Numbered from the stretch's first letter, positions 14,459 through 21,729 are shown. The stretch is DNA of 40,607 bases from an uncultured Rikenella sp. (GCF_947628055.1 NZ_CANQYJ010000006.1:1-40607), one strand, 5' to 3'. Notes: generated by a model not told the origin, from the letters alone. Made by a program: numbers and translations.

Positions 14459-14576
14459 GACATAAGTAATAAAAAGGGAAAAACCATGTTTCTAACAATT
14501 TTTTTCATTCACCTTAACTTTACTTACCTTATGTCAGCTCCCTTTTTAGATAGGCTTTTATACCCTATCTTTTTTA
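14459..14576 (+). ncRNA. Small structured RNA (RNA B), interleaved stems and own terminator
   Basis: An approximately 118-nt transcription unit between its own promoter and terminator. Stem 1 is TGACATAAG (14458-14466) with CTTATGTCA (14528-14536), extendable by TAA/TTA across a bulged C. Stem 2 is AAAAAGGGA (14471-14479) with TCCCTTTTT (14539-14547). The order 1a-2a-1b-2b is interleaved, like the 9291 leader, so pseudoknot or alternative folds are possible. The single-stranded middle contains TTCACCTT (14507-14514), complementary to the AAGGTGAA/GGAGGTGAA ribosome sites common in this genome. A 38-codon frame from ATG 14486 runs through the terminator and is not favoured. A trans-acting regulator of phage or host translation is a reasonable guess only. 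Confidence 0.65.
14548..14576 (+). terminator. Terminator of small RNA B
   Basis: AGATAGG (14548-14554) pairs with CCTATCT (14564-14570) followed by T6. Confidence 0.82.
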
Positions 14577-14605
14577 TTGAAAAAATATTAAAAAAATGGT
14601 AATAT
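14577..14605 (+). promoter_or_regulatory. Promoter of leader-peptide unit
   Basis: TTGAAA (14577-14582), 17 bases, and TAATAT (14600-14605) with TG upstream. It begins one base after the preceding terminator. Confidence 0.72.
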
Positions 14606-14634
14606 ATTTAAAAAGTTGAAAAAGGGTGATACAA

Positions 14635-14679
14635 ATGAAACAAAATATTTTAACAACTTCTAGGCTAACCGATTTATAG
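14635..14679 (+). CDS. Leader peptide MKQNILTTSRLTDL
   Basis: A 14-codon ORF with a good SD (AGGGTGAT at 14623-14630) between a promoter and a terminator hairpin. Its codons TCT-AGG-CTA-ACC-GAT overlap the 5' arm of that hairpin, so a ribosome in this frame would prevent hairpin formation. This is the layout of a transcription attenuator. The Leu/Thr content (six of 14) and one AGG codon might be the sensed feature. It is too short for homology; the call rests on architecture. Confidence 0.55.
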   Translation: MKQNILTTSRLTDL

Positions 14680-14697
14680 GACGGTTTGCCTTTTTTT
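14662..14697 (+). terminator. Attenuator-type terminator before the 87-aa gene
   Basis: AGGCTAACCG (14662-14671) pairs with CGGTTTGCCT (14682-14691; one T-T mismatch), then T7. A competing stem AAAAAGG (14619-14625) with CCTTTTT (14689-14695) uses the 3' arm of the terminator and would act as an antiterminator; AAGTTG (14613-14618) with CAACTT (14654-14659) interleaves with it. Confidence 0.72.
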
Positions 14698-14720
14698 ACT
14701 TTTTTGAACGGAGGTGAAAA

Positions 14721-14984
14721 ATGGAAACTGATTTTAGTGAATGCTCATTTATAGAAAACGAAATGAAGTATTACACATACGAGGATTTTTGCAAATACAG
14801 ATATGCTATAAAAAGACTTTTTAATTTATTATCTAAAAATGGAAAGATTTTCTATAAATATTATGTATATGCTAATATTCATATGAATACAACTTGCAAG
14901 GATAGAATTTGGGATTTTCTTAATGGATATGATGAAACTGGGTATGAATTAATGCGTATTGCAAGATTTTATAAATCTATGTGA
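14721..14984 (+). CDS. Hypothetical protein (87 aa), attenuator-controlled
   Basis: An excellent SD (GGAGGTGA) precedes ATG 14721. The protein is Tyr-, Phe- and Lys-rich and helical (MKYYTYEDFCKYRYAIKRLF, then DRIWDFLNGYDETGYELMRI), with three Cys. No family recognised. It resembles in style small ArpU-like or late regulators near terminases, but no helix-turn-helix is clear. It is separated from the terminase by a promoter, and expression should depend on read-through of the upstream attenuator. Confidence 0.6.
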   Translation: METDFSECSFIENEMKYYTYEDFCKYRYAIKRLFNLLSKNGKIFYKYYVYANIHMNTTCKDRIWDFLNGYDETGYELMRIARFYKSM

Positions 14985-15005
14985 TTTTATTAAAAACAAA
15001 AAATA

Positions 15006-15014
15006 TGCTATAAT
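15006..15014 (+). promoter_or_regulatory. Extended -10 promoter for the terminase genes
   Basis: TGCTATAAT with TATAAT at 15009-15014; the -35 region (TTTATT, 14986-14991, 17-base spacer) is poor. The same ATGCTATAATTT string occurs at other promoters in the window. Confidence 0.65.
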
Positions 15015-15045
15015 TTAAATAGTCTTAAAAAAAGTAGGTGATTAA

Positions 15046-15537
15046 ATGGCAAAAAGCAAGGCTAATGAATGGCTTGAGCAAGACAAACTGACCTTGCTTG
15101 AAGCATGGGCTAGAGACGGGCTTACTAACGAACAAATTGCAAATAATATGGGAATAAACGCTTCTACATTGTATGATTATATAAACAAATACGACAAGAT
15201 TTCCAATGCCTTAAAAAAAGGTAAAGAAGTTGTAGACATTGAAGTTGAAAATGCTTTATATAAAAATGCAACTGGTTTTTGGTATGATGATGTTGTTGTA
15301 TCAACAAAAAAAGAAGTATTATACGAAAATGGCAAGAGAATAAAAGAAATAAGTGAACCAGTTAGCGTTACTATTAGAAAGTTTAAACCAGCGGAAACTA
15401 CTGCACAAATATTTTGGCTAAAGAATAGAAAGCCTAAAGAATGGCGAGACAAGGTTGTTTATGAAGGAGAAACAAAAACTGATGGTGTTATAAAAGATTT
15501 AGTGGAGGCTTTAAACAATGTCAAAAACTCTAAATGA
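15046..15537 (+). CDS. terS: Terminase small subunit
   Basis: A 163-aa protein with an N-terminal helix-turn-helix (LTLLEAWARDGLTNEQIANNMGINASTLYDYI, quoted in part), the pac/cos-recognising domain of small terminases. A central region with an ALYKNATGFWYDDVVVSTKKE motif and KPAETTAQIFWLKNRKPKEWRDK is characteristic of this family in Gram-positive phages; the latter part forms the oligomerisation core. It loads the large subunit on concatemeric DNA for packaging. The start at ATG 15046 follows AGTAGGTGATTA. It overlaps terL by 20 bases, as terminase pairs often do. Confidence 0.92.
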   Translation: MAKSKANEWLEQDKLTLLEAWARDGLTNEQIANNMGINASTLYDYINKYDKISNALKKGKEVVDIEVENALYKNATGFWYDDVVVSTKKEVLYENGKRIKEISEPVSVTIRKFKPAETTAQIFWLKNRKPKEWRDKVVYEGETKTDGVIKDLVEALNNVKNSK

Positions 15538-16801
15538 GATGTTAAATCCAAAACAAATAGATTTTATGTTAGCAGATGATAAAGTTATCAATTTGTTAAC
15601 TGGCTCAGTTCGTAGTGGCAAAACTTATGTTTCTTTATTAAAATGGGCAATATTCGTTGCTAGTATGCCAATAAATAGCGAGTTTCTTATGACTGGTAAG
15701 ACTATCACTTCATTAAAGCGTAATTGTCTTGGTTTGTTACAAGATTTAGTAGGTAAGAATTTTACTTATTCTACTTCACAAAAAATGGGTGTATTATTTG
15801 GACGTAAAGTATGGCTAGAGGGTGCTAATGATGAAAGAGCCGAAAGCAAAATACGTGGTATGACATTGGCAGGTGCTTATGTTGACGAATTGACGCAAAT
15901 ACCTTTTGAATTTTATTCTATGTTACTTTCTCGTTTGTCTGTTAAGGGTGCGAAGTTATATGCAACGACTAACCCTGATAGTCCAACGCACTGGGTTAAG
16001 GAACTTATCATTGATAATGACGAAATAGAAAAGGCTATTTGGAATTTTAGTTTTGATGATAATGAGATACTTAAAAGAGAAAATGAGGATTATTTTAATA
16101 ACTTAAAACAACAATACCAATCAATGGGTGGTGTGTTTTATGAACGATTTATTCTTGGCTTATGGGTTATGGCTGAAGGTATTATATATAAGCAATTTGC
16201 CAATAATCCTGAAATGTTTATAAGAGATGAGGCTGTAGATAAAAATGGAAATAAACTTAATTTCTTAATTGTGTCAATAGGTATAGACTATGGGGCAACA
16301 AGAGGACAAACTACATTTAAAGCAACAGGAATAACACCATATTTCAAAGAGGTGTGGTGTTTAGATGAAGTAAATCTTGAAGGACTTTATACACCCGAAG
16401 AAATATATGAAGAATTTGATAAATTTTATTATAAAATTGTAAAAGAATATGGAAAATGTACGCACGCATGGGGTGATTGGGGCTCGTTGGGCGAAGTGCT
16501 TTCTTTTGGCTTAAATAGGCATTTACAACAGAAAGGAATACCATTAAAAATAGAAAATTGTATTAAATTACAAATTAACGATAGAATATATTTAGACTGT
16601 TATTTATTTGCGAATTCTCGTATGTTTATATTAAGAAAATGCGAATATTTAATTAATTCATATAAACAAGCGGTTTGGGACGAAAAACATGAAGATTGTC
16701 GGCTCGACGATGGTAGTTTTGATGTGGACTCGCTTGATGCTCATGAGTATAGTATATCGGCTTGGTATGATAAGTTAATGACTAATATTAACCCATTTTG
16801 A
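15518..16801 (+). CDS. terL: Terminase large subunit
   Basis: This 427-aa packaging motor and nuclease has an N-terminal ATPase with Walker A GSVRSGKT (residues 29-36), Walker B GAYVDE (120-125) and coupling motif TTNPD (151-155). The C-terminal RNase H-like nuclease begins with VSIGIDYG (catalytic D258), and further acidic sites lie in HAWGDWGS and in the DDGSFDVDSLDAHEYS ending. The length is normal for the short Terminase_3/6-type large subunits of Bacillota siphophages. It starts within terS, with GGAGG at 15504-15508 as SD. The gene is followed by a strong promoter driving portal expression. Confidence 0.96.
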   Translation: MSKTLNEMLNPKQIDFMLADDKVINLLTGSVRSGKTYVSLLKWAIFVASMPINSEFLMTGKTITSLKRNCLGLLQDLVGKNFTYSTSQKMGVLFGRKVWLEGANDERAESKIRGMTLAGAYVDELTQIPFEFYSMLLSRLSVKGAKLYATTNPDSPTHWVKELIIDNDEIEKAIWNFSFDDNEILKRENEDYFNNLKQQYQSMGGVFYERFILGLWVMAEGIIYKQFANNPEMFIRDEAVDKNGNKLNFLIVSIGIDYGATRGQTTFKATGITPYFKEVWCLDEVNLEGLYTPEEIYEEFDKFYYKIVKEYGKCTHAWGDWGSLGEVLSFGLNRHLQQKGIPLKIENCIKLQINDRIYLDCYLFANSRMFILRKCEYLINSYKQAVWDEKHEDCRLDDGSFDVDSLDAHEYSISAWYDKLMTNINPF

Positions 16802-16826
16802 TAGATTTTAATTTTAATGCTATAAT
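16798..16826 (+). promoter_or_regulatory. Strong extended promoter before the portal operon
   Basis: TTGATA (16798-16803) overlapping the terL stop, 17 bases, and TGC-TATAAT (16821-16826). It is the best member of the ATGCTATAATTT set. Confidence 0.85.
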
Positions 16827-16846
16827 TTAATAAAAGGAGAATTGCT

Positions 16847-17038
16847 ATGAAAGATAAAAAAGTTTTAGATTGGCTTGAAAAAAATATGAATAAGCAACAT
16901 TTATTTTATTTTAGAGATAATGATAACGATGAAAATATTATCGATTGTTATTTTAAAAAAAATAATAAACATTTTTGTATTTTTTATCGTCAAGTAATTT
17001 TAAAATGTATTGACGAAAATATAGAAATTTCTAATTAG
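16847..17038 (+). CDS. Hypothetical protein (63 aa)
   Basis: First gene after the promoter, with SD AAAAGGAGAATTGCT. The product (LDWLEKNMNKQHLFYF, then DNDNDENIIDCYFKKN) is short, polar and aromatic, with three Cys. No family recognised. Such small genes are commonly inserted between terminase and portal in gut phages. It is supported by promoter, SD and spacing. Confidence 0.55.
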   Translation: MKDKKVLDWLEKNMNKQHLFYFRDNDNDENIIDCYFKKNNKHFCIFYRQVILKCIDENIEISN

Positions 17039-17049
17039 GAGGCTAAAAT

Positions 17050-17298
17050 ATGAAATTAGAAATAAAAATAGATAGATATGGAACTTGCGAATATTTTAAA
17101 ATAGATGGCAAAAAATATGGAAAAGGTATAATTGGTTATCAAGTGTTTCATAATGCTGGAGAAAAACCACTTGTTATTATTCAAGCAAGAGTTGATGAAT
17201 GCATTATAGATAGTGAAGATAATAGACTTTATTTAGATAATTTAAACAAAAAAGGCTTGTTTAAAAAATTAATTGATAAGATAAGAGGTGTAAAATGA
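17050..17298 (+). CDS. Hypothetical protein (82 aa)
   Basis: SD TAGGAGGCTAAAA precedes ATG 17050. The product begins KLEIKIDRYGTCEYFKIDGKKYGKGI, a two-strand beta motif that looks like a small phage beta protein, followed by PLVIIQARVDECIID and a basic C-terminal helix (LFKKLIDKIRGVK). No known function. Its stop overlaps the portal start by four bases, so it is probably translated together with the portal. Confidence 0.58.
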   Translation: MKLEIKIDRYGTCEYFKIDGKKYGKGIIGYQVFHNAGEKPLVIIQARVDECIIDSEDNRLYLDNLNKKGLFKKLIDKIRGVK

Positions 17299-18770
17299 AA
17301 TTAGAAAAGTTTTTACAAGATAATTATAATTACAATCCTGAAATAAAAGACCAAGTACAAAGTTATTATGAAACATGGAAATCGTGGTATCAAGGCGATA
17401 CGAAGTTTCATCATTATTTTATTTATAATGGTAAAAATAAAATACCACAAACACGATATACAATGAACATGGCTAAGCAAATAAGTGAAGATTGGTCAGA
17501 TATTTTATGGAGTGAAAAATGTAAAATATCAATGACAAATGATAATTCGCAAGACCAATTTGATGACTTAACTAATAAATTAGATTTATATACAGTTATT
17601 AATCAAGCTTTAGAAAAATCAGGAGCTTTAGGCACAGTTGCTACAGTTACAAGCGTTTATGATATCATTCAAAATGAAGACGCCATGACTTTAGACGTTA
17701 GTGAGGCCAAGACTAGAGTTGATATAGTAGATTTTGACTGGATTTTTCCACTTACTTGGAATAATAAAGAAGTAACAGAATGCGCTTTCGGTAGTGTGGA
17801 ATATATTAAAGGACAAAAATATGTTGTATTATCAGTTCATAAATTAAATGACCAAGGAAATTATGTTATTTACAATCATTTATTTAGAGATAATAACCAA
17901 ACATTGACGGAAGTTGAAATGGACGATACAGCTAAAGAGTTTGATACAATGAGCAATGTTAAATGGTTTAGTATATTTAAACCTTTACTTACTAACAATT
18001 TATTCAGCAATTCACCTTTTGGAATACCTCATTTTGCAAATGCTATTGATAATTTAAAAGCAGTTGACCTTTGTTTTGATGCTATTAAAAATGAAATTAA
18101 TGATGGACGTAAAAGAATATTTGCACGTGCCGATATGTTTAATTATGATGATGGCAAGCAAAAATTAGTATTTGACCCTAACGATACAAGTATTTATCAA
18201 TTACCTAATGGAGCAAGTAAAGATGATTTAATACAATCAGACAGTGATACATTAAGAACTGATAGTCAAATAGGAGCATTAAATACTGAATTGAATTTAT
18301 TAGGAAATCAGGTTGGGTTTGGAGAAAATCATTACCATTTTGATGGAACTAATTTAAGTACAGCAACAGCAGTTATTAGTAGTAATTCTAAATTATTTAG
18401 AAGAAAGAAAAAACTTGAAATTGGTTATGAAAGTTCTATTTATGATTTGGTAAATGCTATTTGTTATGCTTCTAGTAAATTTGGACAATATAATATTGAT
18501 ACTGCTGATATGGTTATTCAATTTGACGATAGCATTATTGAAGATAAAGAAGCAGAAAGCGCAAGAGCCAAAGGGGAAGTTACTCTTGGTTTAATTTCTA
18601 AAGTAGAATATCGTATGCGTATCTTTGGGGAAACCGAGGAGATTGCAAAACAAAAAATTGCTGATATTCAAGAAGAAACTTTAGACATACAAGATATGCT
18701 TGGATTAAATGAAGAAGAAGAAAATCAAGATAATCAGCAAAATGATAATAAAAATGGTGGTGAGCAATAA
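17295..18770 (+). CDS. Portal protein (SPP1/Gp6-like)
   Basis: A 491-aa portal that forms the dodecameric ring at one capsid vertex, through which DNA enters and to which the tail is joined. Supporting features are the position right after terL, the N-terminal YYETWKSWYQGDTKFHHYF region, NMAKQISEDWSDILW, FGIPHFANAIDNLKAVDLCFD (the clip and stem region), and LRTDSQIGALNTELNLLGNQVG followed by GTNLSTATAVIS, typical of Phage_prot_Gp6-type portals. The acidic low-complexity tail (EEEENQDNQQNDNKNGGEQ) is common too. GAGG before the ATG and a four-base overlap with the upstream gene set the start. Confidence 0.93.
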   Translation: MKLEKFLQDNYNYNPEIKDQVQSYYETWKSWYQGDTKFHHYFIYNGKNKIPQTRYTMNMAKQISEDWSDILWSEKCKISMTNDNSQDQFDDLTNKLDLYTVINQALEKSGALGTVATVTSVYDIIQNEDAMTLDVSEAKTRVDIVDFDWIFPLTWNNKEVTECAFGSVEYIKGQKYVVLSVHKLNDQGNYVIYNHLFRDNNQTLTEVEMDDTAKEFDTMSNVKWFSIFKPLLTNNLFSNSPFGIPHFANAIDNLKAVDLCFDAIKNEINDGRKRIFARADMFNYDDGKQKLVFDPNDTSIYQLPNGASKDDLIQSDSDTLRTDSQIGALNTELNLLGNQVGFGENHYHFDGTNLSTATAVISSNSKLFRRKKKLEIGYESSIYDLVNAICYASSKFGQYNIDTADMVIQFDDSIIEDKEAESARAKGEVTLGLISKVEYRMRIFGETEEIAKQKIADIQEETLDIQDMLGLNEEEENQDNQQNDNKNGGEQ

Positions 18771-19555
18771 TGGGTAGATGGGTTACAATAAATGGTGCTC
18801 ACGTTTGGCTTGAAGAAGGTCAAAGTCCTATGGACGCTTTTATTAGGCAAAAAGGTGGAATAAACCCTCAAAGAAAAAAAATGGACGAAGAGTTAGAATT
18901 ATTAGAAGCATATTATCAAGACGCTGAAACAGAAGAAGAAAGACAAAAATATAAAGAAAAAATTGATAAGTTAAAAGATAAAATGTACGAAGAAGATATG
19001 AAAAACTGGGACAAAAATTTGGGGAATGAAATTGTTAGTAATGTAACTTCTAATATTGGGCAAGATAATCCTAATATAAGAACTTTTAGTGATAAAATTG
19101 CAAATCAAAGCAAAGAAAGTGCTATTGTATTTGATGATAATGGTAAAGAGATTATGTTTAAAGATGGAGAACAATACAAAGTACAATTTAGAGGGCAAGA
19201 ATTAAATCAATTAAAAGATATGAATTTTACGCATAATCATCCTACAACTCATATGTACGATACAATGTTTTCTAAACAAGATTTAATTTTTATGTATGAT
19301 AATGATTTAAAATCAATGTCAGCAATAAATAAAAATGGTACAATAATTACTTTAACAAGAGATAAAAGTATTATAACTGATGACCAACATAAACCAGGAT
19401 TTTTGGCAGGAGATTTTCAAAGGCAAAAAGAAAGTTTGGGAAGACAAGCAGGAGGAAGTTTAGAAAAATTAGATGAAGCAGGTGAACAAATGAGTAATTG
19501 GCTTGAACAAAATGCTGAAAAATATGGTTTTAGATATAAAAGGCAAAACCGATAG
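18770..19555 (+). CDS. Head protein with JAMM/MPN-like metalloprotease motif
   Basis: A 261-aa protein overlapping the portal by one base. The N-terminus GRWVTINGAHVWLEEG is a motif common in proteins between portal and MuF genes. A charged helix (about 35-80) follows. The C-terminal part has FTHNHPTT (H155, H157), S168 and D171, with a candidate upstream Glu (E116): the E...HxHP...S..D order of JAB1/MPN/JAMM metalloproteases. The spacing from the second His to Asp is 13 residues rather than the usual 10, so activity is uncertain. It may be a capsid-associated protease or a deconjugating enzyme injected with DNA. An inactive structural fold is the alternative. Confidence 0.6.
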   Translation: MGRWVTINGAHVWLEEGQSPMDAFIRQKGGINPQRKKMDEELELLEAYYQDAETEEERQKYKEKIDKLKDKMYEEDMKNWDKNLGNEIVSNVTSNIGQDNPNIRTFSDKIANQSKESAIVFDDNGKEIMFKDGEQYKVQFRGQELNQLKDMNFTHNHPTTHMYDTMFSKQDLIFMYDNDLKSMSAINKNGTIITLTRDKSIITDDQHKPGFLAGDFQRQKESLGRQAGGSLEKLDEAGEQMSNWLEQNAEKYGFRYKRQNR

Positions 19556-19567
19556 GAGGTGTTCCTA

Positions 19568-20791
19568 TTGATAGATGAACAACAAATAGAGCAATTAATT
19601 GAAAGATTAGTTGATAGAATAGAACAAGCCAATCTTGCCTTTTTAGAAGAAATTGGAAAATCAATAAAACAACTAGGTAAGTTAATGCCTAGTAAAGCTC
19701 AACAGTTAATAAATATTTTGAAATATGGTTCAAATTATAATGATATTGTTTATAAAATATCACAAATAACTAATTTAAATATAAAAGATATTGATGAGAT
19801 ATTTCATGCTTTTGCAGAAAAAGATAGATTATTTTATAAACAATTTTATGAATACAGAAATTTATCGTTTACCACTTATAGGGAAAACCGTGCTTTAGTA
19901 ACACAAGTTCAAGCATTGGCTAATATAACTAAAAACGAGTTAGCAAACTTTATGAATACTCGGGCATTGGGCTATTCTGTAAGAGATTTAAATGGTAATG
20001 TCGTTTTTAAAGGTTTAAGAGAAGTCTATACGCAAGTTTTAGATGAAGCAATATTGAATGTTGGACAGGGAAAAAGCACCTTTGATACTGCTATGCGAAA
20101 TACTTTAAAGCAACTTGGAGGTAGTGGACTTAAAACAGTTGATTACAAAGGACGTTCAATGCGATTAGACAGTGCAATTCGTATGAATATGCAAGGTGCA
20201 TTAAGAAATTTACATAATGAGACGCAAAAAATATATGGTGCTGAATTTGACTCTGATGGTATAGAAATTAGTGTACACTTAAATCCAGCACCAGACCATG
20301 CTGAAGTACAAGGACGGCAATTTAGTAATGAAGAATTTAATAAATTTCAAAATGATATTGATGCTGTTGATTATAAAGGGAAATTATTTACTTCTGAATT
20401 TGAAGGCAAAGACAGGCGTGCTATTAGTGAATATAATTGTTACCATTATATATTTAGTATTATACTAGGTGTATCACAGCCACAATATAGTAACGAACAA
20501 TTGCAAAATATTATTAATGAGAATAACAAAACTATTAATATTGATGGAAAAGAATACACCAAATATGAATGTACACAACTTCAAAGAAAATATGAAACAG
20601 CCATTCGTAAGCAAAAAGATATACAAATACTAGCCAAAGCAAGTGGTAATGATAATTTAGTTTTAGAAAGCCAACAAAATATTACGCAATTAACTAATAA
20701 ATATCGTGAAATAAGCAAAAAGGCTAATTTACCTACTAAAGTAGATAGACTGAGAGTCAGTGGATATAAAAGAGTTGCAATTAAAAAATAA
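19568..20791 (+). CDS. Minor capsid protein (Phage_min_cap2/MuF-like)
   Basis: A 407-aa head morphogenesis protein. The middle (FTTYRENRALVTQVQALANITKNELANFMN; GSGLKTVDYKGRSMRLDSAIRMNMQGALRNL, each in part) and the DHAEVQGRQFS...DIDAVDYKGKLFTSEF region match the minor capsid protein 2 group, which sits inside the head near the portal and may enter the host with DNA. The start should be TTG 19568: AGGAGGTG (19554-19561) lies six bases upstream, whereas a GTG at 19559 is itself inside that SD. The SD is immediately behind the upstream stop. A small-RNA promoter lies in the last codons. Confidence 0.88.
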   Translation: MIDEQQIEQLIERLVDRIEQANLAFLEEIGKSIKQLGKLMPSKAQQLINILKYGSNYNDIVYKISQITNLNIKDIDEIFHAFAEKDRLFYKQFYEYRNLSFTTYRENRALVTQVQALANITKNELANFMNTRALGYSVRDLNGNVVFKGLREVYTQVLDEAILNVGQGKSTFDTAMRNTLKQLGGSGLKTVDYKGRSMRLDSAIRMNMQGALRNLHNETQKIYGAEFDSDGIEISVHLNPAPDHAEVQGRQFSNEEFNKFQNDIDAVDYKGKLFTSEFEGKDRRAISEYNCYHYIFSIILGVSQPQYSNEQLQNIINENNKTINIDGKEYTKYECTQLQRKYETAIRKQKDIQILAKASGNDNLVLESQQNITQLTNKYREISKKANLPTKVDRLRVSGYKRVAIKK

Positions 20792-20803
20792 ATATTATAT
20801 AAT
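20775..20803 (+). promoter_or_regulatory. Promoter for small RNA D
   Basis: TTGCAA (20775-20780), 17 bases, and TATAAT (20798-20803). The -35 is in the last codons of the minor capsid gene; predicted start about 20810. Confidence 0.78.
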
Positions 20804-20809
20804 TTATAT

Positions 20810-20878
20810 AGCCTTTTGGCAATGATATTATTTCTTTAGGAAATAATTAAAAGAACTATTTAATTTAGTTCTTTTTTT
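20810..20878 (+). ncRNA. Small three-hairpin RNA (RNA D)
   Basis: About 69 nt between a promoter and a terminator, with no ORF. Hairpins in order: GCC-TTTT-GGC (20811-20820); ATTATTTC (20827-20834) with GAAATAAT (20840-20847); and the terminator stem. The unit is compact and independent of the flanking genes, and its promoter is nested in the end of the preceding ORF just like RNA B. Function is unknown: a regulatory RNA, or simply an end-of-operon processing or termination region, are both possible. Confidence 0.55.
20852..20878 (+). terminator. Terminator after portal/minor capsid operon and RNA D
   Basis: AGAACTA (20852-20858) pairs with TAGTTCT (20866-20872) followed by T7. Confidence 0.85.
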
Positions 20879-20925
20879 AATTTAAAAAAATATAAAAAAA
20901 ATATAAAAAAAATATAAAAAAAGTA

Positions 20926-20954
20926 TTTACATTATATTTTTTTTGTGTTATTAT
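20926..20954 (+). promoter_or_regulatory. Promoter with phased A-tracts for the small-gene cluster
   Basis: TTTACA (20926-20931), 17 bases, and TATTAT (20949-20954) preceded by TG. Upstream, four TATAAAAAAA units (about 20891-20922) repeat at roughly 11-base spacing, as expected for a UP element or bent DNA. The 20 bases up to and including the -35 are identical to those at 1446-1465. Confidence 0.78.
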
Positions 20955-20982
20955 TAATACATAGAAAGAGAGAGATGAAAAA

Positions 20983-21234
20983 ATGAAAAATGAAAGAATT
21001 TGCGCATTAGTTAAAAATGTAATTGGGGGTAAAATAATAAGCTATAGCTTATGTAATACTATTTATGATAATGAAGAAGATTTTCTATATTATGGAAGAG
21101 AAACTTATGAAACAGTGAATAAATTTGATGCTGAAGAGTTTGAAGAATTGCTAAAAAATAATGATTATGATTATTTAAAAACTGTTAATGATTTGCATTA
21201 TGAAAAAGTTGATAAATTATTAAAAGGCTTTTAG
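20983..21234 (+). CDS. Hypothetical protein (83 aa)
   Basis: First gene of a dense run of tiny ORFs, with SD AAAGAGAGAGATG-type upstream of ATG 20983. The product starts MKNERICALVKNVIGGKIIS and is strongly acidic after that (NEEDFLYYGRETYETVNKFD, AEEFEELLKNN), suggesting a DNA-mimic or binding partner, though no family is recognised. Its position behind an UP-element promoter suggests high early expression. Confidence 0.58.
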   Translation: MKNERICALVKNVIGGKIISYSLCNTIYDNEEDFLYYGRETYETVNKFDAEEFEELLKNNDYDYLKTVNDLHYEKVDKLLKGF

Positions 21235-21248
21235 AAAGGAGTAAAATT

Positions 21249-21404
21249 ATGTACGAAGTTGAATGCTTAGATTTAGAAACTAAGAAAGAATTTAAAAAGA
21301 CTTTTTGGAATTATCATTTATTTAATAAATTTATAAATAAATGTAAACGTTCTAAAAAGATTAAAATTATAAGTATAATTAATAATGAAAAAATGTATGA
21401 TTAA
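21249..21404 (+). CDS. Small basic protein (51 aa)
   Basis: SD AGAAAGGAGTAAAATT precedes ATG 21249. The product begins MYEVECLDLETKKEFKKTFW and ends KRSKKIKIISIINNEKMYD, a beta-hairpin/helix/beta pattern with a basic centre. No family recognised. Tight spacing in the small-gene operon supports it. Confidence 0.52.
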   Translation: MYEVECLDLETKKEFKKTFWNYHLFNKFINKCKRSKKIKIISIINNEKMYD

Positions 21405-21416
21405 TAGGAGGAAAAA

Positions 21417-21560
21417 ATGAAAAAGTTAAGATTAAAAAGTTGGGTTAAAAATTTATTAATAATGGTATTATTTTATTCTACAATTATTTTAGGGGTTTTA
21501 TCTATTAGTTGGCGAGCTAATCAAATAGATAATATTAATAATATTCAAGAGGTAAGATAA
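21417..21560 (+). CDS. Single-pass membrane peptide (47 aa)
   Basis: SD ATAGGAGGAAAAA precedes ATG 21417. The N-terminus MKKLRLKSWVKN is basic, followed by a membrane segment (LLIMVLFYSTIILGVLSIS) and a polar tail. It shares the KKLRLK start and design with the gene at 21730, so the two may be paralogues. Positive charge at the N-terminus predicts an inside-N orientation. Function unknown. Confidence 0.58.
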   Translation: MKKLRLKSWVKNLLIMVLFYSTIILGVLSISWRANQIDNINNIQEVR

Positions 21561-21561
21561 C

Positions 21562-21675
21562 ATGGCAAAAGAATTTGAAGAAATGATAAAGTGTCCACAT
21601 TGTGGATATAACAATAAAAAATACAATGCTTATAAATACGGCACTTGTACTGGTTGTAAAAAAACCTTTAGATAA
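21562..21675 (+). CDS. Mini zinc ribbon protein (37 aa)
   Basis: ATG 21562 follows one base after the preceding stop, with AAGAGG as SD. The product has CPHC (residues 11-14) and CTGC (29-32): two CxxC knuckles 14 residues apart, a complete one-zinc ribbon in 37 aa. It probably binds nucleic acid or a host polymerase subunit. No specific family is assigned. A roughly 55-base gap follows before the next gene. Confidence 0.6.
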   Translation: MAKEFEEMIKCPHCGYNNKKYNAYKYGTCTGCKKTFR

Positions 21676-21729
21676 TAGAGTTAGATTTCATTACGAAATG
21701 TATAAAAAATTGATGATGTGGAGGAAGAA

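Noticed and set aside
14486-14602. A 38-codon hydrophobic ORF (MFLTIFFIHLNF...) that might be a type I toxin with its SD hidden by stem 2
   Set aside because: The terminator at 14548-14576 lies inside the frame and would remove the stop codon. The Phe/Leu richness follows from T-rich sequence, so a non-coding RNA is simpler.
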